Source: Tectiglobus sp965247245
GTDB taxonomy: Bacteria; Pseudomonadota; Alphaproteobacteria; Rhizobiales; Hyphomicrobiaceae
Assembly (NCBI GenBank): GCA_965247245.1
Contig: CBDFGV010000003.1
Coordinates: 1,426,001-1,490,000 of the forward strand
Length of the DNA stretch: 64,000 bases
Reading direction: 5' to 3'
Shown here piece after piece: positions 56,255-64,000 of the stretch. The position numbers and the translations under genes are program-made. Every line of letters starts with the position of its first letter. Positions within the stretch are counted from its first letter, which is position 1. The notes under the pieces are model-generated. The model saw only the letters and a program-made list of their open reading frames with translations. It had not been told where the DNA came from and did not search any database.

Positions 56255-58249
56255 CTATTCGGCAGCCTGCAGCGCCTCCTGGCTTCCGCCATTCAAGCCT
56301 GCTGCATAGTGCAATGGACCACCGCGGAAAGGCGCAAAACCGGTGCCAAATATGACGCCGCCGTCAACCAGATCAGCAGAGGCAACAACGCCTTCATCGC
56401 GACAGCGCTCACACTCGGCAATCAAGGGCGAAACCAACTCACGGCCCAGTTTCTCAAGTTCGTCGTTTGACGCCTCAACCTTCTCTGCTTGGGCCTTACC
56501 GTCTTTCCACTGGTAGAAGCCCTCCCCGGTCTTCTTGCCAAGTTTGCCGGCAGCAACAAGCTCCGCCAACTTTGATCCTTCAATGCCACCCTTGAGGATC
56601 TCACCGACATGGGCGCAGACATCTAGACCAACGGTATCAGCAAGCTCGATTGGCCCCATCGGCATTCCAAAGACGCGGGCTGCTTCATCAAGTTTGGCCA
56701 TATCAGCACCGGCCTGGAGCTTCTGGAACGCCTCGAACATATAGGGTGCCAGTACCCGATTGACCAAAAAACCGGGCACGCTTTTCACAATCAGTGGAAA
56801 CTTGCCGATGGCAGTTACGAAGGCACAACCCTTTTCTGTCTCTTCCTGCCGGCTGCCCGCACCTTTGATCACTTCGACAAGTGGCATCTGAGCAACCGGA
56901 TTGAAGAAGTGAATCCCAATCAAACGACTTGGGTCCTGCAATGCCGATGCAATATCTTCGATCATGATTGACGACGTATTCGTCGCCAGCACCGCCCCCC
57001 GCTTGATGCGTGGTTCCAGTTCGGCAAACAGCTTCTGTTTCACTTCGAGCTTTTCGACAATGGCTTCAATGATTACGTCGGCACGCGACACGCGCTCACC
57101 TGTCGGGTCGGCGATCAAACGCGCTTTAGCCGCCTCACGTTCGGCCTTGCTCTTGAACTTGCGCTTCAGCGTTTTGTCCTGTGCTGCAATCCCTTTCTGG
57201 ATGGCGTCTTCGGACAAGTCTTGCAGCGACACCTGCATCCCGGAGGCCACACACCATCCGGCAATGTCAGCCCCCATGACGCCGGCACCAATCACGTGCA
57301 CGCGCAATGGCTTGAAATCGAGGTCCTTGGGCGCCTGCGCTTTCATCATTTCCGAGAGCTGGAAAACGCGACGCAGGTTGCGCGACTGTTCGCTCACCAT
57401 GAGAGGTGCAAACGCCGGTGTCTCCGCGCGCTTGATTGCACTAAAGCTCCCGCCATGACGACGAAACAGTTTGATCAGTTCAAACGGTGCCGGATAATGC
57501 GCCTCGCGCACTTTCTTGCGCGTCTCAGCAAGCATCTTGTTGGCGATCTGGCCGCGAACAGGCCATTTGCCCATAACAGCTTTCGCTGTCGATGCTGGCT
57601 TTGACTTGCGCTTGCGCAGTATCGCCTTACGCACGGACCATCGCAACTGTTCAGGGCTCGACACCAACTCGTCGATGTAGCCAAGCGCACGACCAACCGT
57701 TGCCCGTAACATAGAACCTGTCAGCATGTTCTGCATCGCTGCCACCGGGCCCGCCTGTCGGATGGCACGCGCTGTTCCATTAAAGCCAGGGAAGATGCCC
57801 AGCTTCACCTCGGGAAAACCGACACGGGTCGCATCATCACGCGTGGCCACGCGGTAGTGACAGGCAAGCGCCAGCTCCAATCCACCGCCAAGACACGCAC
57901 CATGGATACCGCAAACAACTGGCACCTTGAGTTTCTCGATCTGATCCAGCATCGCAAGAACCGGCGTGATCCCTTCGATGACTTTTGCTTCAGTATCGAG
58001 TTGCTCAAACTCGCGAATATCAGCCCCGACAATGAAGCTGCCGGGTTTACCTGACAGTATTCCCAATCCTCGAACGCCCCTCGCAGGAGCCTCGTTCGTC
58101 ATCCACTGAATGATCTCATTCAGCTCTTCAAGCGGACGGCGACCCAGTGCGTTGGCGCTCTCACCTTCTCGATCAAAAATCGCCCAGGCAATGTCCTCAA
58201 AATCGACGGTAAATCGCCAATCCTTCAAGTCGAGTGGGGTTTGTGTCAT
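56255..58249 (-). CDS. fadJ: Enoyl-CoA hydratase/3-hydroxyacyl-CoA dehydrogenase
   Basis: Product of 664 residues. The N-terminal crotonase domain has the oxyanion and catalytic segment VCGIHGACLGGGLELALACHYRVATRD and GFPEVKLGIFPGFNGT. The NAD-binding domain begins VIGAGVMGADIAGWCVASG at about residue 310, followed by the 3HCDH C-terminal domains with IGIHFFNPV and the active-site His. It catalyses hydration and oxidation steps of beta-oxidation. It is shorter than E. coli FadJ (714). GGAGG precedes the ATG, and it lies between fadE and fadI. Confidence 0.92.
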   Translation of the reverse strand: MTQTPLDLKDWRFTVDFEDIAWAIFDREGESANALGRRPLEELNEIIQWMTNEAPARGVRGLGILSGKPGSFIVGADIREFEQLDTEAKVIEGITPVLAMLDQIEKLKVPVVCGIHGACLGGGLELALACHYRVATRDDATRVGFPEVKLGIFPGFNGTARAIRQAGPVAAMQNMLTGSMLRATVGRALGYIDELVSSPEQLRWSVRKAILRKRKSKPASTAKAVMGKWPVRGQIANKMLAETRKKVREAHYPAPFELIKLFRRHGGSFSAIKRAETPAFAPLMVSEQSRNLRRVFQLSEMMKAQAPKDLDFKPLRVHVIGAGVMGADIAGWCVASGMQVSLQDLSEDAIQKGIAAQDKTLKRKFKSKAEREAAKARLIADPTGERVSRADVIIEAIVEKLEVKQKLFAELEPRIKRGAVLATNTSSIMIEDIASALQDPSRLIGIHFFNPVAQMPLVEVIKGAGSRQEETEKGCAFVTAIGKFPLIVKSVPGFLVNRVLAPYMFEAFQKLQAGADMAKLDEAARVFGMPMGPIELADTVGLDVCAHVGEILKGGIEGSKLAELVAAGKLGKKTGEGFYQWKDGKAQAEKVEASNDELEKLGRELVSPLIAECERCRDEGVVASADLVDGGVIFGTGFAPFRGGPLHYAAGLNGGSQEALQAAE

Positions 58250-58322
58250 GTCAGCGCCTCCAGGAGTCGACCACAGCCAACCCGTTTTTGATCAAGTTCA
58301 CTCGAAGCCGAGCATAAGCCAC

Positions 58323-60827
58323 CTATTCGGCAGCAACGCCCGCAGCGGTCCGCGAGTTGTGACCAAGGGATACGTAATTTGGCTTGACCTCGGCCGGGTC
58401 AAAATGATCAACCGCGATGACCCGGGCAGTGAGTTCGTCGACCTCCCGCAATAAGGTAGCCTCGTCTGCTGTCAGCACATCCTTCTGCACAGCATCGCCG
58501 ATCCAGTCTTTGCCATGAAAACGCTGGACGGTGCCTTTACGAATCGCTCTTTCCAGTTTTCGCTCAGCTTCTTCGGCCGCGACCACCTTTTCGAGCGTCA
58601 CTTCAAGCACGCCAGTCGGATCGTTTGGATCTTTGGAGACGAAAATATCCCGGGTCATGCGATCGCGAAACTCACCCGGCTCCAACACCTTGCGAACCAC
58701 CTTATGGCCGATAGCGTCCGGTGCTGGCTTGTAATGCGTACCAAGTGGGAACACGAGCCATCGCATTAGAATTCGCGCCGGAGCAATGGGGAAGTTGTCA
58801 ATCGTTCCGCGCAACGCCTGCTGGAAACGATAGAGCCCGTTGCGCGCGACCAGCGCCACTACATCGCGATCGTCGGCCGGGCGACCATCATCTTCAAACC
58901 GCTTGAGCGCACAGGCAACGAAATAGAGCTCTGAAAGCGCGTCAGAAAGACGACCGGTCAACTTCTGTTTGACCTTCAATCCACCACCGAGCAATCCGAC
59001 CGTCAGGTCGGCCACAAGCGCGAAGTTGCGGCTGGCACGCGACAACTGCCGGTACCACATTGCAGTCCCGGCAGACTGAGACGGCACACCGCCGAACATG
59101 CCGCCAGTCAAATTGTGGAACAGAGCACCAAACACATTCGACATTGCAAAGCCTACGTGGCCGACAAACGCCTTGTCGAATGCATCGAGCCCGGCCTGCT
59201 TGTCTTCGTTTTGGGCTGCCTGGATTTCCTCGAACAGATAGGGATGCGCACGCAATGCCCCTTGCGCGAAGGTGATAAGCGAGCGCGTCAGAATGTTCGC
59301 ACCTTCAACCGTGATACCGACCGGAACCATCTGATACGCGGATTGCAGATAGTTTGAAGGCCCATCGCAAATACCTCGACCACCGTGCAGGTCCATCGCA
59401 TCATTGACAGCCTGGCGCAGTTTTTCGGTCGATTGATACTTCATCAGGGCCGAAATCACTGAAGGCTTCTCGCCATTGGAAACCATTGACGATGTCGCCG
59501 CACGAGCTGCTTCCAAGGCATAGGCGCTCTCTATAGTCCGTGCGACAGGTTCTTCCAACCCTTCCATCCGGGCAACCGGGAGTCCAAATTGCTTACGGAT
59601 CCGCCCATACGCCGACATAAAGCGCAGCATCGTCTTGGCGCCTGCCGTCGATGACGAGGGCAAAGAGATCGCTCGACCAGCCGACAAACACTCCATCAAC
59701 ATGCGCCAACCCTGGCCGGCCATATCGGCGCCACCGATAATCCAGTCAATTGGAATGAAGACGTCCTTGCCCCAATTGGGACCATTCGGGAATGCGGCAC
59801 TTGTCGGCAAATGCCTTCGTCCGATTTCAACACCGGGATGATCGGCCGGAATGATCGCGACGGTAATCCCGACGTGTTCGCCCTGACCAAGATGGCCTTC
59901 TGGATCAAACAGCTGAAATGCGAGGCCGACCAATGTCGCCTTCGGTCCCAACGTGATATAGCGCTTGTCCCACGACAAGCGGATACCTAGCGTTTCAACG
60001 CCGTTGTGCGAGCCGCGTTCAACAACACCGATATCGCGCATTGTTGCAGCATCGGATCCGGATGTCGGCCCGGTTAGTGAAAAGCAAGGTATCTCCTCGC
60101 CTTTCGCCAAGCGGTCGAGATAGTAGCCCTTTTGCTCATCGGTCCCGTACTTTTCGATCAGTTCGCCAGGCCCTAGCGAATTTGGCACCATCACGATTGT
60201 TACTGCGTCGGGCGAGCGTGACGAGATCTTGCCCAGGATGAGCGATTGCGCCTGAGCAGAGAAACCAAGCCCTCCGTGTTCCTTGGAAATCAGCATGCCA
60301 AGAAAGCCGTGCTTCTTGACAAAGCTCCATATCTCCTCAGGGATCTCCATATCGGTATGACGGATCTGCCAGTCGTCGATCATCTGGCAGAGTTCCTCTG
60401 TCGGACCATCAAGAAAGGCTTTTTCCTCGTCAGTCAGCTTGATGGGGCCGACAGCTCGCAACTTGTCCCAGTCCGGCTTTCCGGAAAACAACTCTGCATC
60501 GAAGCCAATCGTACCAGCCTCCAACGCCTGCTGCTCAGTCTCAGAAACCTTTGGCAGGACACTGCGCACGATTCCGTATGCCGGTCCTGTCAACACCGCC
60601 TTGCGCAGTGCTGGCAACGACAAGACAGCCGCGATAACGGCAGGTATCCAGCCGAGCAAACCAACCGCTGTTAGTTCTGGAAGTGCAAACTGTCCCTGGA
60701 AAAGTCCCGCTTGCCAAACGAAGGCCAAGGCACCGAGCCCGACAGCCCAAACCACCAAAGGCGCGCGCCGCATCGCCATAGCAAACACCGCGATCAAACA
60801 AATGGCTGCAAAAATCACAACATCCAT
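58323..60827 (-). CDS. fadE: Acyl-CoA dehydrogenase, FadE type
   Basis: Product of 834 residues. The ATG at 60827 follows GGGAGAG. Two or three N-terminal membrane segments (residues 1-70) mark the membrane-bound FadE type. The dehydrogenase core begins near residue 110 with FSLTGPTSGSDAATM, and the C-terminal segment VNDAMDLHGGRGICDGPSNYLQSAYQM is typical. It performs the first step of beta-oxidation and feeds electrons to ETF. A palindrome about 140 bp upstream may bind a fatty-acid regulator. Confidence 0.92.
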   Translation of the reverse strand: MDVVIFAAICLIAVFAMAMRRAPLVVWAVGLGALAFVWQAGLFQGQFALPELTAVGLLGWIPAVIAAVLSLPALRKAVLTGPAYGIVRSVLPKVSETEQQALEAGTIGFDAELFSGKPDWDKLRAVGPIKLTDEEKAFLDGPTEELCQMIDDWQIRHTDMEIPEEIWSFVKKHGFLGMLISKEHGGLGFSAQAQSLILGKISSRSPDAVTIVMVPNSLGPGELIEKYGTDEQKGYYLDRLAKGEEIPCFSLTGPTSGSDAATMRDIGVVERGSHNGVETLGIRLSWDKRYITLGPKATLVGLAFQLFDPEGHLGQGEHVGITVAIIPADHPGVEIGRRHLPTSAAFPNGPNWGKDVFIPIDWIIGGADMAGQGWRMLMECLSAGRAISLPSSSTAGAKTMLRFMSAYGRIRKQFGLPVARMEGLEEPVARTIESAYALEAARAATSSMVSNGEKPSVISALMKYQSTEKLRQAVNDAMDLHGGRGICDGPSNYLQSAYQMVPVGITVEGANILTRSLITFAQGALRAHPYLFEEIQAAQNEDKQAGLDAFDKAFVGHVGFAMSNVFGALFHNLTGGMFGGVPSQSAGTAMWYRQLSRASRNFALVADLTVGLLGGGLKVKQKLTGRLSDALSELYFVACALKRFEDDGRPADDRDVVALVARNGLYRFQQALRGTIDNFPIAPARILMRWLVFPLGTHYKPAPDAIGHKVVRKVLEPGEFRDRMTRDIFVSKDPNDPTGVLEVTLEKVVAAEEAERKLERAIRKGTVQRFHGKDWIGDAVQKDVLTADEATLLREVDELTARVIAVDHFDPAEVKPNYVSLGHNSRTAAGVAAE

Positions 60828-61140
60828 GGCATCTCTCCCGGCCAACGTATCGAGGCGTATACTTGTCAACTAGGTCGCCGAGACCTGTACGCCAAGCAAA
60901 AACGACGGGATTGGAACACTTTCTTGGGATCGTGAACGCATGTGATCCTTGACCGCGCCGCTGCAGGTTCAATTGTTGATTGAACTCCCTGCTCCCAAAA
61001 CGGAACACATCTTCACAAGTACTCAACTCAATATTGACCATCAATTCACGAAAAACATTTGCGCAATGTTTAGCCGTTACTGCGATAAAAGCCTCTCAAA
61101 TTGTCAGAAATGCAATATTCAACGAAGTAAAGCAGCGGCG
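60828..61140. other. 313-bp divergent gap upstream of fadE
   Basis: This gap separates fadE from the divergent membrane protein gene. It contains the palindrome at 60967-60985. No small gene is supported. Confidence 0.4.
60967..60985. promoter_or_regulatory. Palindromic operator candidate upstream of fadE
   Basis: GTTCAATTGTTGATTGAAC is a perfect inverted repeat with 7-bp arms (GTTCAAT/ATTGAAC) and a 5-bp spacer. Its place upstream of the fad block fits a TetR- or GntR-type fatty acid regulator site; which protein binds is not known. Confidence 0.4.
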
Positions 61141-61755
61141 ATGAATAGACAAACTCCGATCGCAAGAAACGAGACATCCGTGCCGCTTCCGGCCCGAAGG
61201 CACCCGATAATCATTGGCCTGCTGCTGCTACCTGTTTCGATCCTCATAGCAATTGCGGCCAGCGTCTCGGCACAACCTCAGATGGACCCAGCCCTACTTG
61301 TCCTTATCGCGATGCTAGGACTTAGCCAGCTCGCCCTGATCAGCCTCGCGTTGCAGCATGTTTTCTCCGCCGAGCTGGTCATGAATGGAGATACCATCAC
61401 CATAAAAAAGTTCATGAATACCGAAACCTATGCCTGGCGCGATATCGCCAGGATAGACGTGACGCCGGCCACGGGAACGCTCCTCGACAACCCCTTCTGT
61501 CCAATGGAACAACGCATCGGTGTCGGACTGGTGATGCACGGGTCAGGAAACACGTCGAAAGAGGTCGCTTCTGACGCAATTATCGCGGCCTGCGATGCCC
61601 GTCACACCATCCGGATGATGCAGCTCGCGGAACGAATACAACAATTCCAGCACAGCCTGTCAGCTCCCACCGCACGACGGCAACCGTCAAGAGCAAAGCA
61701 AGCGAACCAGAAAACACAGTTTACGTCACGCCAAGCGACGGCAGCGACTCTCTAG
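61141..61755 (+). CDS. Membrane protein with two segments, PH-like tail
   Basis: Product of 204 residues from the ATG at 61141; the ribosome site is weak, and the start is chosen because the upstream frame is Cys-rich and unlike a protein start. Two membrane segments lie at about residues 22-45 (PIIIGLLLLPVSILIAIAASV) and 50-72. The following VMNGDTITIKKFMNTETYAWRDIARIDVTPATG looks like a bacterial PH-like beta domain. The C-terminal tail is basic. No family is certain. Confidence 0.6.
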   Translation: MNRQTPIARNETSVPLPARRHPIIIGLLLLPVSILIAIAASVSAQPQMDPALLVLIAMLGLSQLALISLALQHVFSAELVMNGDTITIKKFMNTETYAWRDIARIDVTPATGTLLDNPFCPMEQRIGVGLVMHGSGNTSKEVASDAIIAACDARHTIRMMQLAERIQQFQHSLSAPTARRQPSRAKQANQKTQFTSRQATAATL

Positions 61756-61887
61756 GGCAGCTTGGAATGCCGACCAGCTGATCATGGCATTCATCAGAGC
61801 ATTCGCACTCGACGGGACAACCCCACCGCTGCTAATGACTGGTCATCACAGCAAACACGTCGAGATCGAAGATTGAGGAGGTTCACC

Positions 61888-62130
61888 ATGTCTGACGAAC
61901 CAACCAGCGCACAGAACGGCCCCTATCAGGTCGAAGTCGAAGAAGGACGCGGTTATTTCTGGTGTGCATGCGGAAAGTCAGCCCGGCAGCCGTTTTGCGA
62001 TGGCGCACATAAGGGCACGGGAATAGAACCAATCAGGTTCAAGGCTGAAACAACGGGCACAGTAAACTTGTGTGGTTGCAAACAGACAGACGATAGCCCG
62101 TTCTGCGACGGCACACACAACATGCTTTAG
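61888..62130 (+). CDS. Double CDGSH iron-sulfur protein
   Basis: Product of 80 residues after a strong GAGGAGGTTCACC site. Two CDGSH motifs are complete: CACGKSARQPFCDGAH and CGCKQTDDSPFCDGTH, each with three Cys and one His to hold a 2Fe-2S cluster. The family handles iron-sulfur or redox transfer in the cytoplasm. Bacterial two-motif members are common but their partners are not established. It follows the membrane protein gene by about 130 bp. Confidence 0.9.
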   Translation: MSDEPTSAQNGPYQVEVEEGRGYFWCACGKSARQPFCDGAHKGTGIEPIRFKAETTGTVNLCGCKQTDDSPFCDGTHNML

Positions 62131-62174
62131 AGATCCCAGTTTCTTCCAAACTGCCTCAACAGGGTCCGGTTGGA

Positions 62175-62366
62175 TTAGACGACTTCGGCGAACTCGATTC
62201 TCAGCCGGTTTTCAATCCAGCCGATCTCCTTCGGCACGGCCTGGCCCGCATCGGCAAACGCACGGATCCGGTCCTGAACAATCTTGACCTTCGTGCTTGG
62301 ATCGCAGGCCAATTCTACCGCACTAACAAGTCGATGGATTTCCTGGCGCACCTCAGCCGGTGTCAT
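62175..62366 (-). CDS. Small hypothetical protein
   Basis: Product of 63 residues, mostly helical by appearance (TPAEVRQEIHRLVSAVELAC and STKVKIVQDRIRAFADAGQAVP). A GGGGGAG ribosome site lies about 5 bp before the ATG. The family is not recognised. It is convergent with the CDGSH gene. Confidence 0.62.
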   Translation of the reverse strand: MTPAEVRQEIHRLVSAVELACDPSTKVKIVQDRIRAFADAGQAVPKEIGWIENRLRIEFAEVV

Positions 62367-62484
62367 AACTCTCCCCCATGTGCACGCTTCCGTGTCATGA
62401 GGCAGAAGTATAAGCGCCTCGAGCTACGTTCGGTTTAAGATGACTAATGGATTTTGATCTTGTCCGTTAAGAAAGTCAGGACTG

Positions 62485-63486
62485 ATGGCCGACCAAAACC
62501 TGATAACCGACCTGTCCGGCGTCCGCGTTGGCAACGTTCATGACGAGGAGGTGCTGTCTGGCGTAACCGCGATCGTGTTTGATCGCAGCAACGTCGCTTC
62601 TGTCACAATACGCGGCGGCGCCCCGGGCACCCGGGATACCGAGCTTCTCCGCTCAGAAATGTCCGCTCAAGGTGTTGAAGCGGTCCTACTAACCGGAGGG
62701 TCTCTTTTCGGACTCGATGCGGCCGGTGGTGCCGTCAACTGCCTTCGGCAGCAAGGCCGCGGACTTCAGATCGGTGGTGTCAATATTCCCATTGCCGTCC
62801 AAGCGATAACATTCGACCTGATCAATGGCGGTGACAAAGCCTGGGGACAAAACCCACCCTACTGGCAGATGGGTTGGGACGCTGTTGAAACAGCAAAAGC
62901 TGGAGACTTCCCACTGGGCAGCATTGGTGGAGGATTCGGTACGACAACCGCAACGCTCAAAGGTGGCCTTGGATCGGCCAGTGCGATAACGCCAACAGGA
63001 ATAAAGGTCGGCGCCATCGCCGTCGTCAACTCAGTTGGGACAGCAACGATTGGCAACGGCCCCTTCTTTTGGGCCGGCGCCTACGAGCAGGACCATGAGT
63101 TTGGCGGATTGGGATTTCCGCAGCAATTGCCATCGGATGCATTGAGCTTGCGCATCAAGGGCGGCGCTCCGCCCTCGACCACCATCGGTCTCGTAGTAAC
63201 GGATGCGGTCCTGTCAAAGCCTCAGGCGCAGCGTCTGGCGATCATGGCCGATGACGGCTTGGCCCGTGCAATCAGACCCGCTCATGCCCCAATGGATGGC
63301 GACACAGTTTTCGCGGTATCTACGTTGGACAAGCCCTTGGCCGATCCCATCTCACACCTCACAGAGATCGGCTCGGTCGCAGCAGACTGCTTGGCCCGCG
63401 CAATTGCACGTGGCGTTTATCATGCCGGCATTCCGTGTCCCGCATACACTGGCCCGCCGGGCTATCACGATGTACACTCACCTTAG
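62485..63486 (+). CDS. P1-family (DmpA-like) peptidase
   Basis: Product of 333 residues of the self-processing Ntn-hydrolase-like family S58/P1. The start LITDLSGVRVGNVHDEEVLSGVTAIVF and the segments LLTGGSLFGLDAAGGAVNCLRQQG and GSIGGGFGTTTATLKGGLGSASAI are typical. The family cleaves itself to free an N-terminal nucleophile and acts as L-aminopeptidase or D-amide/ester hydrolase. I cannot fix the cleavage residue with confidence. No signal peptide is seen, so it is likely cytoplasmic. Confidence 0.88.
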   Translation: MADQNLITDLSGVRVGNVHDEEVLSGVTAIVFDRSNVASVTIRGGAPGTRDTELLRSEMSAQGVEAVLLTGGSLFGLDAAGGAVNCLRQQGRGLQIGGVNIPIAVQAITFDLINGGDKAWGQNPPYWQMGWDAVETAKAGDFPLGSIGGGFGTTTATLKGGLGSASAITPTGIKVGAIAVVNSVGTATIGNGPFFWAGAYEQDHEFGGLGFPQQLPSDALSLRIKGGAPPSTTIGLVVTDAVLSKPQAQRLAIMADDGLARAIRPAHAPMDGDTVFAVSTLDKPLADPISHLTEIGSVAADCLARAIARGVYHAGIPCPAYTGPPGYHDVHSP

Positions 63487-63535
63487 TACAGAAATTTCCG
63501 TCCAGATTCGCCGCCACCTTCTATCGGCTTGCGAG

Positions 63536-63724
63536 ATGAACAAATTAATTGCTGCTACTCTCATGATGATGTTCTTAGCCGGCCTCCTAGCCTGGCAGAC
63601 GCATCGTTGGAACATGGTTAGCAGTTGCCAGACATCCGGTGGCGTGTGGGATGGGGCATCCTCCAAATGCCGGCTGGTACCAGCGCGCATCTTCATTGAG
63701 CGAGATCTTTTGAAGCGCTCGTAG
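63536..63724 (+). CDS. Small membrane-anchored or secreted protein with a Cys pair
   Basis: Product of 62 residues. An N-terminal hydrophobic segment (LIAATLMMMFLAGLLAW) acts as anchor or signal peptide, followed by a short domain with two Cys, CQTSGGVWDGASSKC, that may form a disulfide loop. The ribosome site is weak. It lies 49 bp after the P1 peptidase gene and is probably cotranscribed with it. The family is not recognised. Confidence 0.6.
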   Translation: MNKLIAATLMMMFLAGLLAWQTHRWNMVSSCQTSGGVWDGASSKCRLVPARIFIERDLLKRS

Positions 63725-63862
63725 CAATCCACACGCCGAACAAAAGCCGTGGAAATCCCTGATTCTTTTTACCCCTGACGAACGTCTTCGCGCGTTCTCA
63801 CCTACGCTTGCCAAAACCACAACTGATTCGCTCGGATAGCACGTAGGACGAACGGCGCAGAG

Positions 63863-64000
63863 ATGAAAAACTTGGGATCCAGTTTGCGACTGGCTAGTTG
63901 TCTTATCCTCATTGTTGCGGGGCAGCTTTCAATTGGCGGGCTGCATGCAAATGCGCAGACCAATGTCTTGGAAGAATTGCGCCTCGCAAAAAGCGAAATT
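63863..64000 (+). CDS. Start of a secreted protein, cut by window edge
   Basis: The frame is open from an ATG at 63863 to the last base (46 codons). It starts with a signal peptide (LRLASCLILIVAGQLSIGG, cut near ANA) and then a helical stretch NVLEELRLAKSEI. Too little is visible to name a family. Confidence 0.55.
   Translation, partial: MKNLGSSLRLASCLILIVAGQLSIGGLHANAQTNVLEELRLAKSEI

Overview
This 64 kb window looks like chromosomal DNA of a free-living, probably marine or soil, alphaproteobacterium. The signs are an Aap/Bzt-type general amino acid ABC transporter, a direct-repeat LexA box (GTTC-N7-GTTC) and perfect CtrA boxes (TTAA-N7-TTAAC), an ELM1-family protein, heterodimeric methylmalonyl-CoA mutase with MeaB, and many FAD-, CoA- and B12-dependent catabolic genes. 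I cannot name a genus. I see no insertion sequence, integrase, phage gene, CRISPR array or rRNA. Two tRNA genes are present: Ile(CAU) and Gln(UUG).

Layout. 1-3.0 kb: an SbcC-like/SbcD-like DNA repair pair (sbcC-like gene cut by the window edge) behind a LexA box. 3.2-4.8 kb: an L-2-hydroxyglutarate-dehydrogenase-like flavoenzyme and a VOC protein. 4.9-9.2 kb: amino acid transporter operon in the order P-J-Q-M. 9.5-10.8 kb: a large secreted low-complexity protein behind a palindromic CtrA box. 10.9-15.7 kb: catabolic operon (acyl-CoA synthetase, MDR oxidoreductase, thioesterase, GMC oxidoreductase). 15.8-25.8 kb: mixed housekeeping and small genes, including glutaryl-CoA dehydrogenase, Fe superoxide dismutase, an ELM1 protein, an Arg/Tyr-rich secreted protein, a 51-residue acidic protein and a PAS-GAF-GGDEF cyclase. 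26.0-33.8 kb: the most distinctive block, with an XRE-cupin regulator, two tandem dimethylglycine/sarcosine-dehydrogenase-like flavoproteins, a double EctC-like cupin protein and an AraC regulator. 34.3-43.9 kb: tRNAs, acetyltransferase, 2OG-Fe(II) oxygenase, alpha-oxoamine synthase, pyroglutamyl-peptidase-like protein, MeaB, DUF900 hydrolase and an Ldh-family reductase. 44.1-48.8 kb: methylmalonyl-CoA mutase subunits separated by a GFA-family gene. 49.1-54.9 kb: two YkuD-type proteins, a cyclophilin-like protein, a FabF-ACP pair and FadD. 54.9-60.8 kb: fadI, fadJ and fadE for beta-oxidation. 61.1-64 kb: small proteins, a double CDGSH protein, a P1-family peptidase and the start of a secreted protein.

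How the genes fit together. Much of the window serves heterotrophic carbon use. Amino acids enter through the Aap transporter. Fatty acids are activated by FadD and degraded by FadE, FadJ and FadI. Glutaryl-CoA goes through GcdH and propionyl-CoA through MutA/MutB with MeaB. Methylated glycines are probably oxidised by the DMGDH-like pair. The proximity of the DMGDH-like operon to an EctC-like protein suggests compatible-solute metabolism; this is inference. The best candidate for something new is the tandem EctC-like protein, whose first half keeps all three expected iron ligands and whose second half has lost all three.
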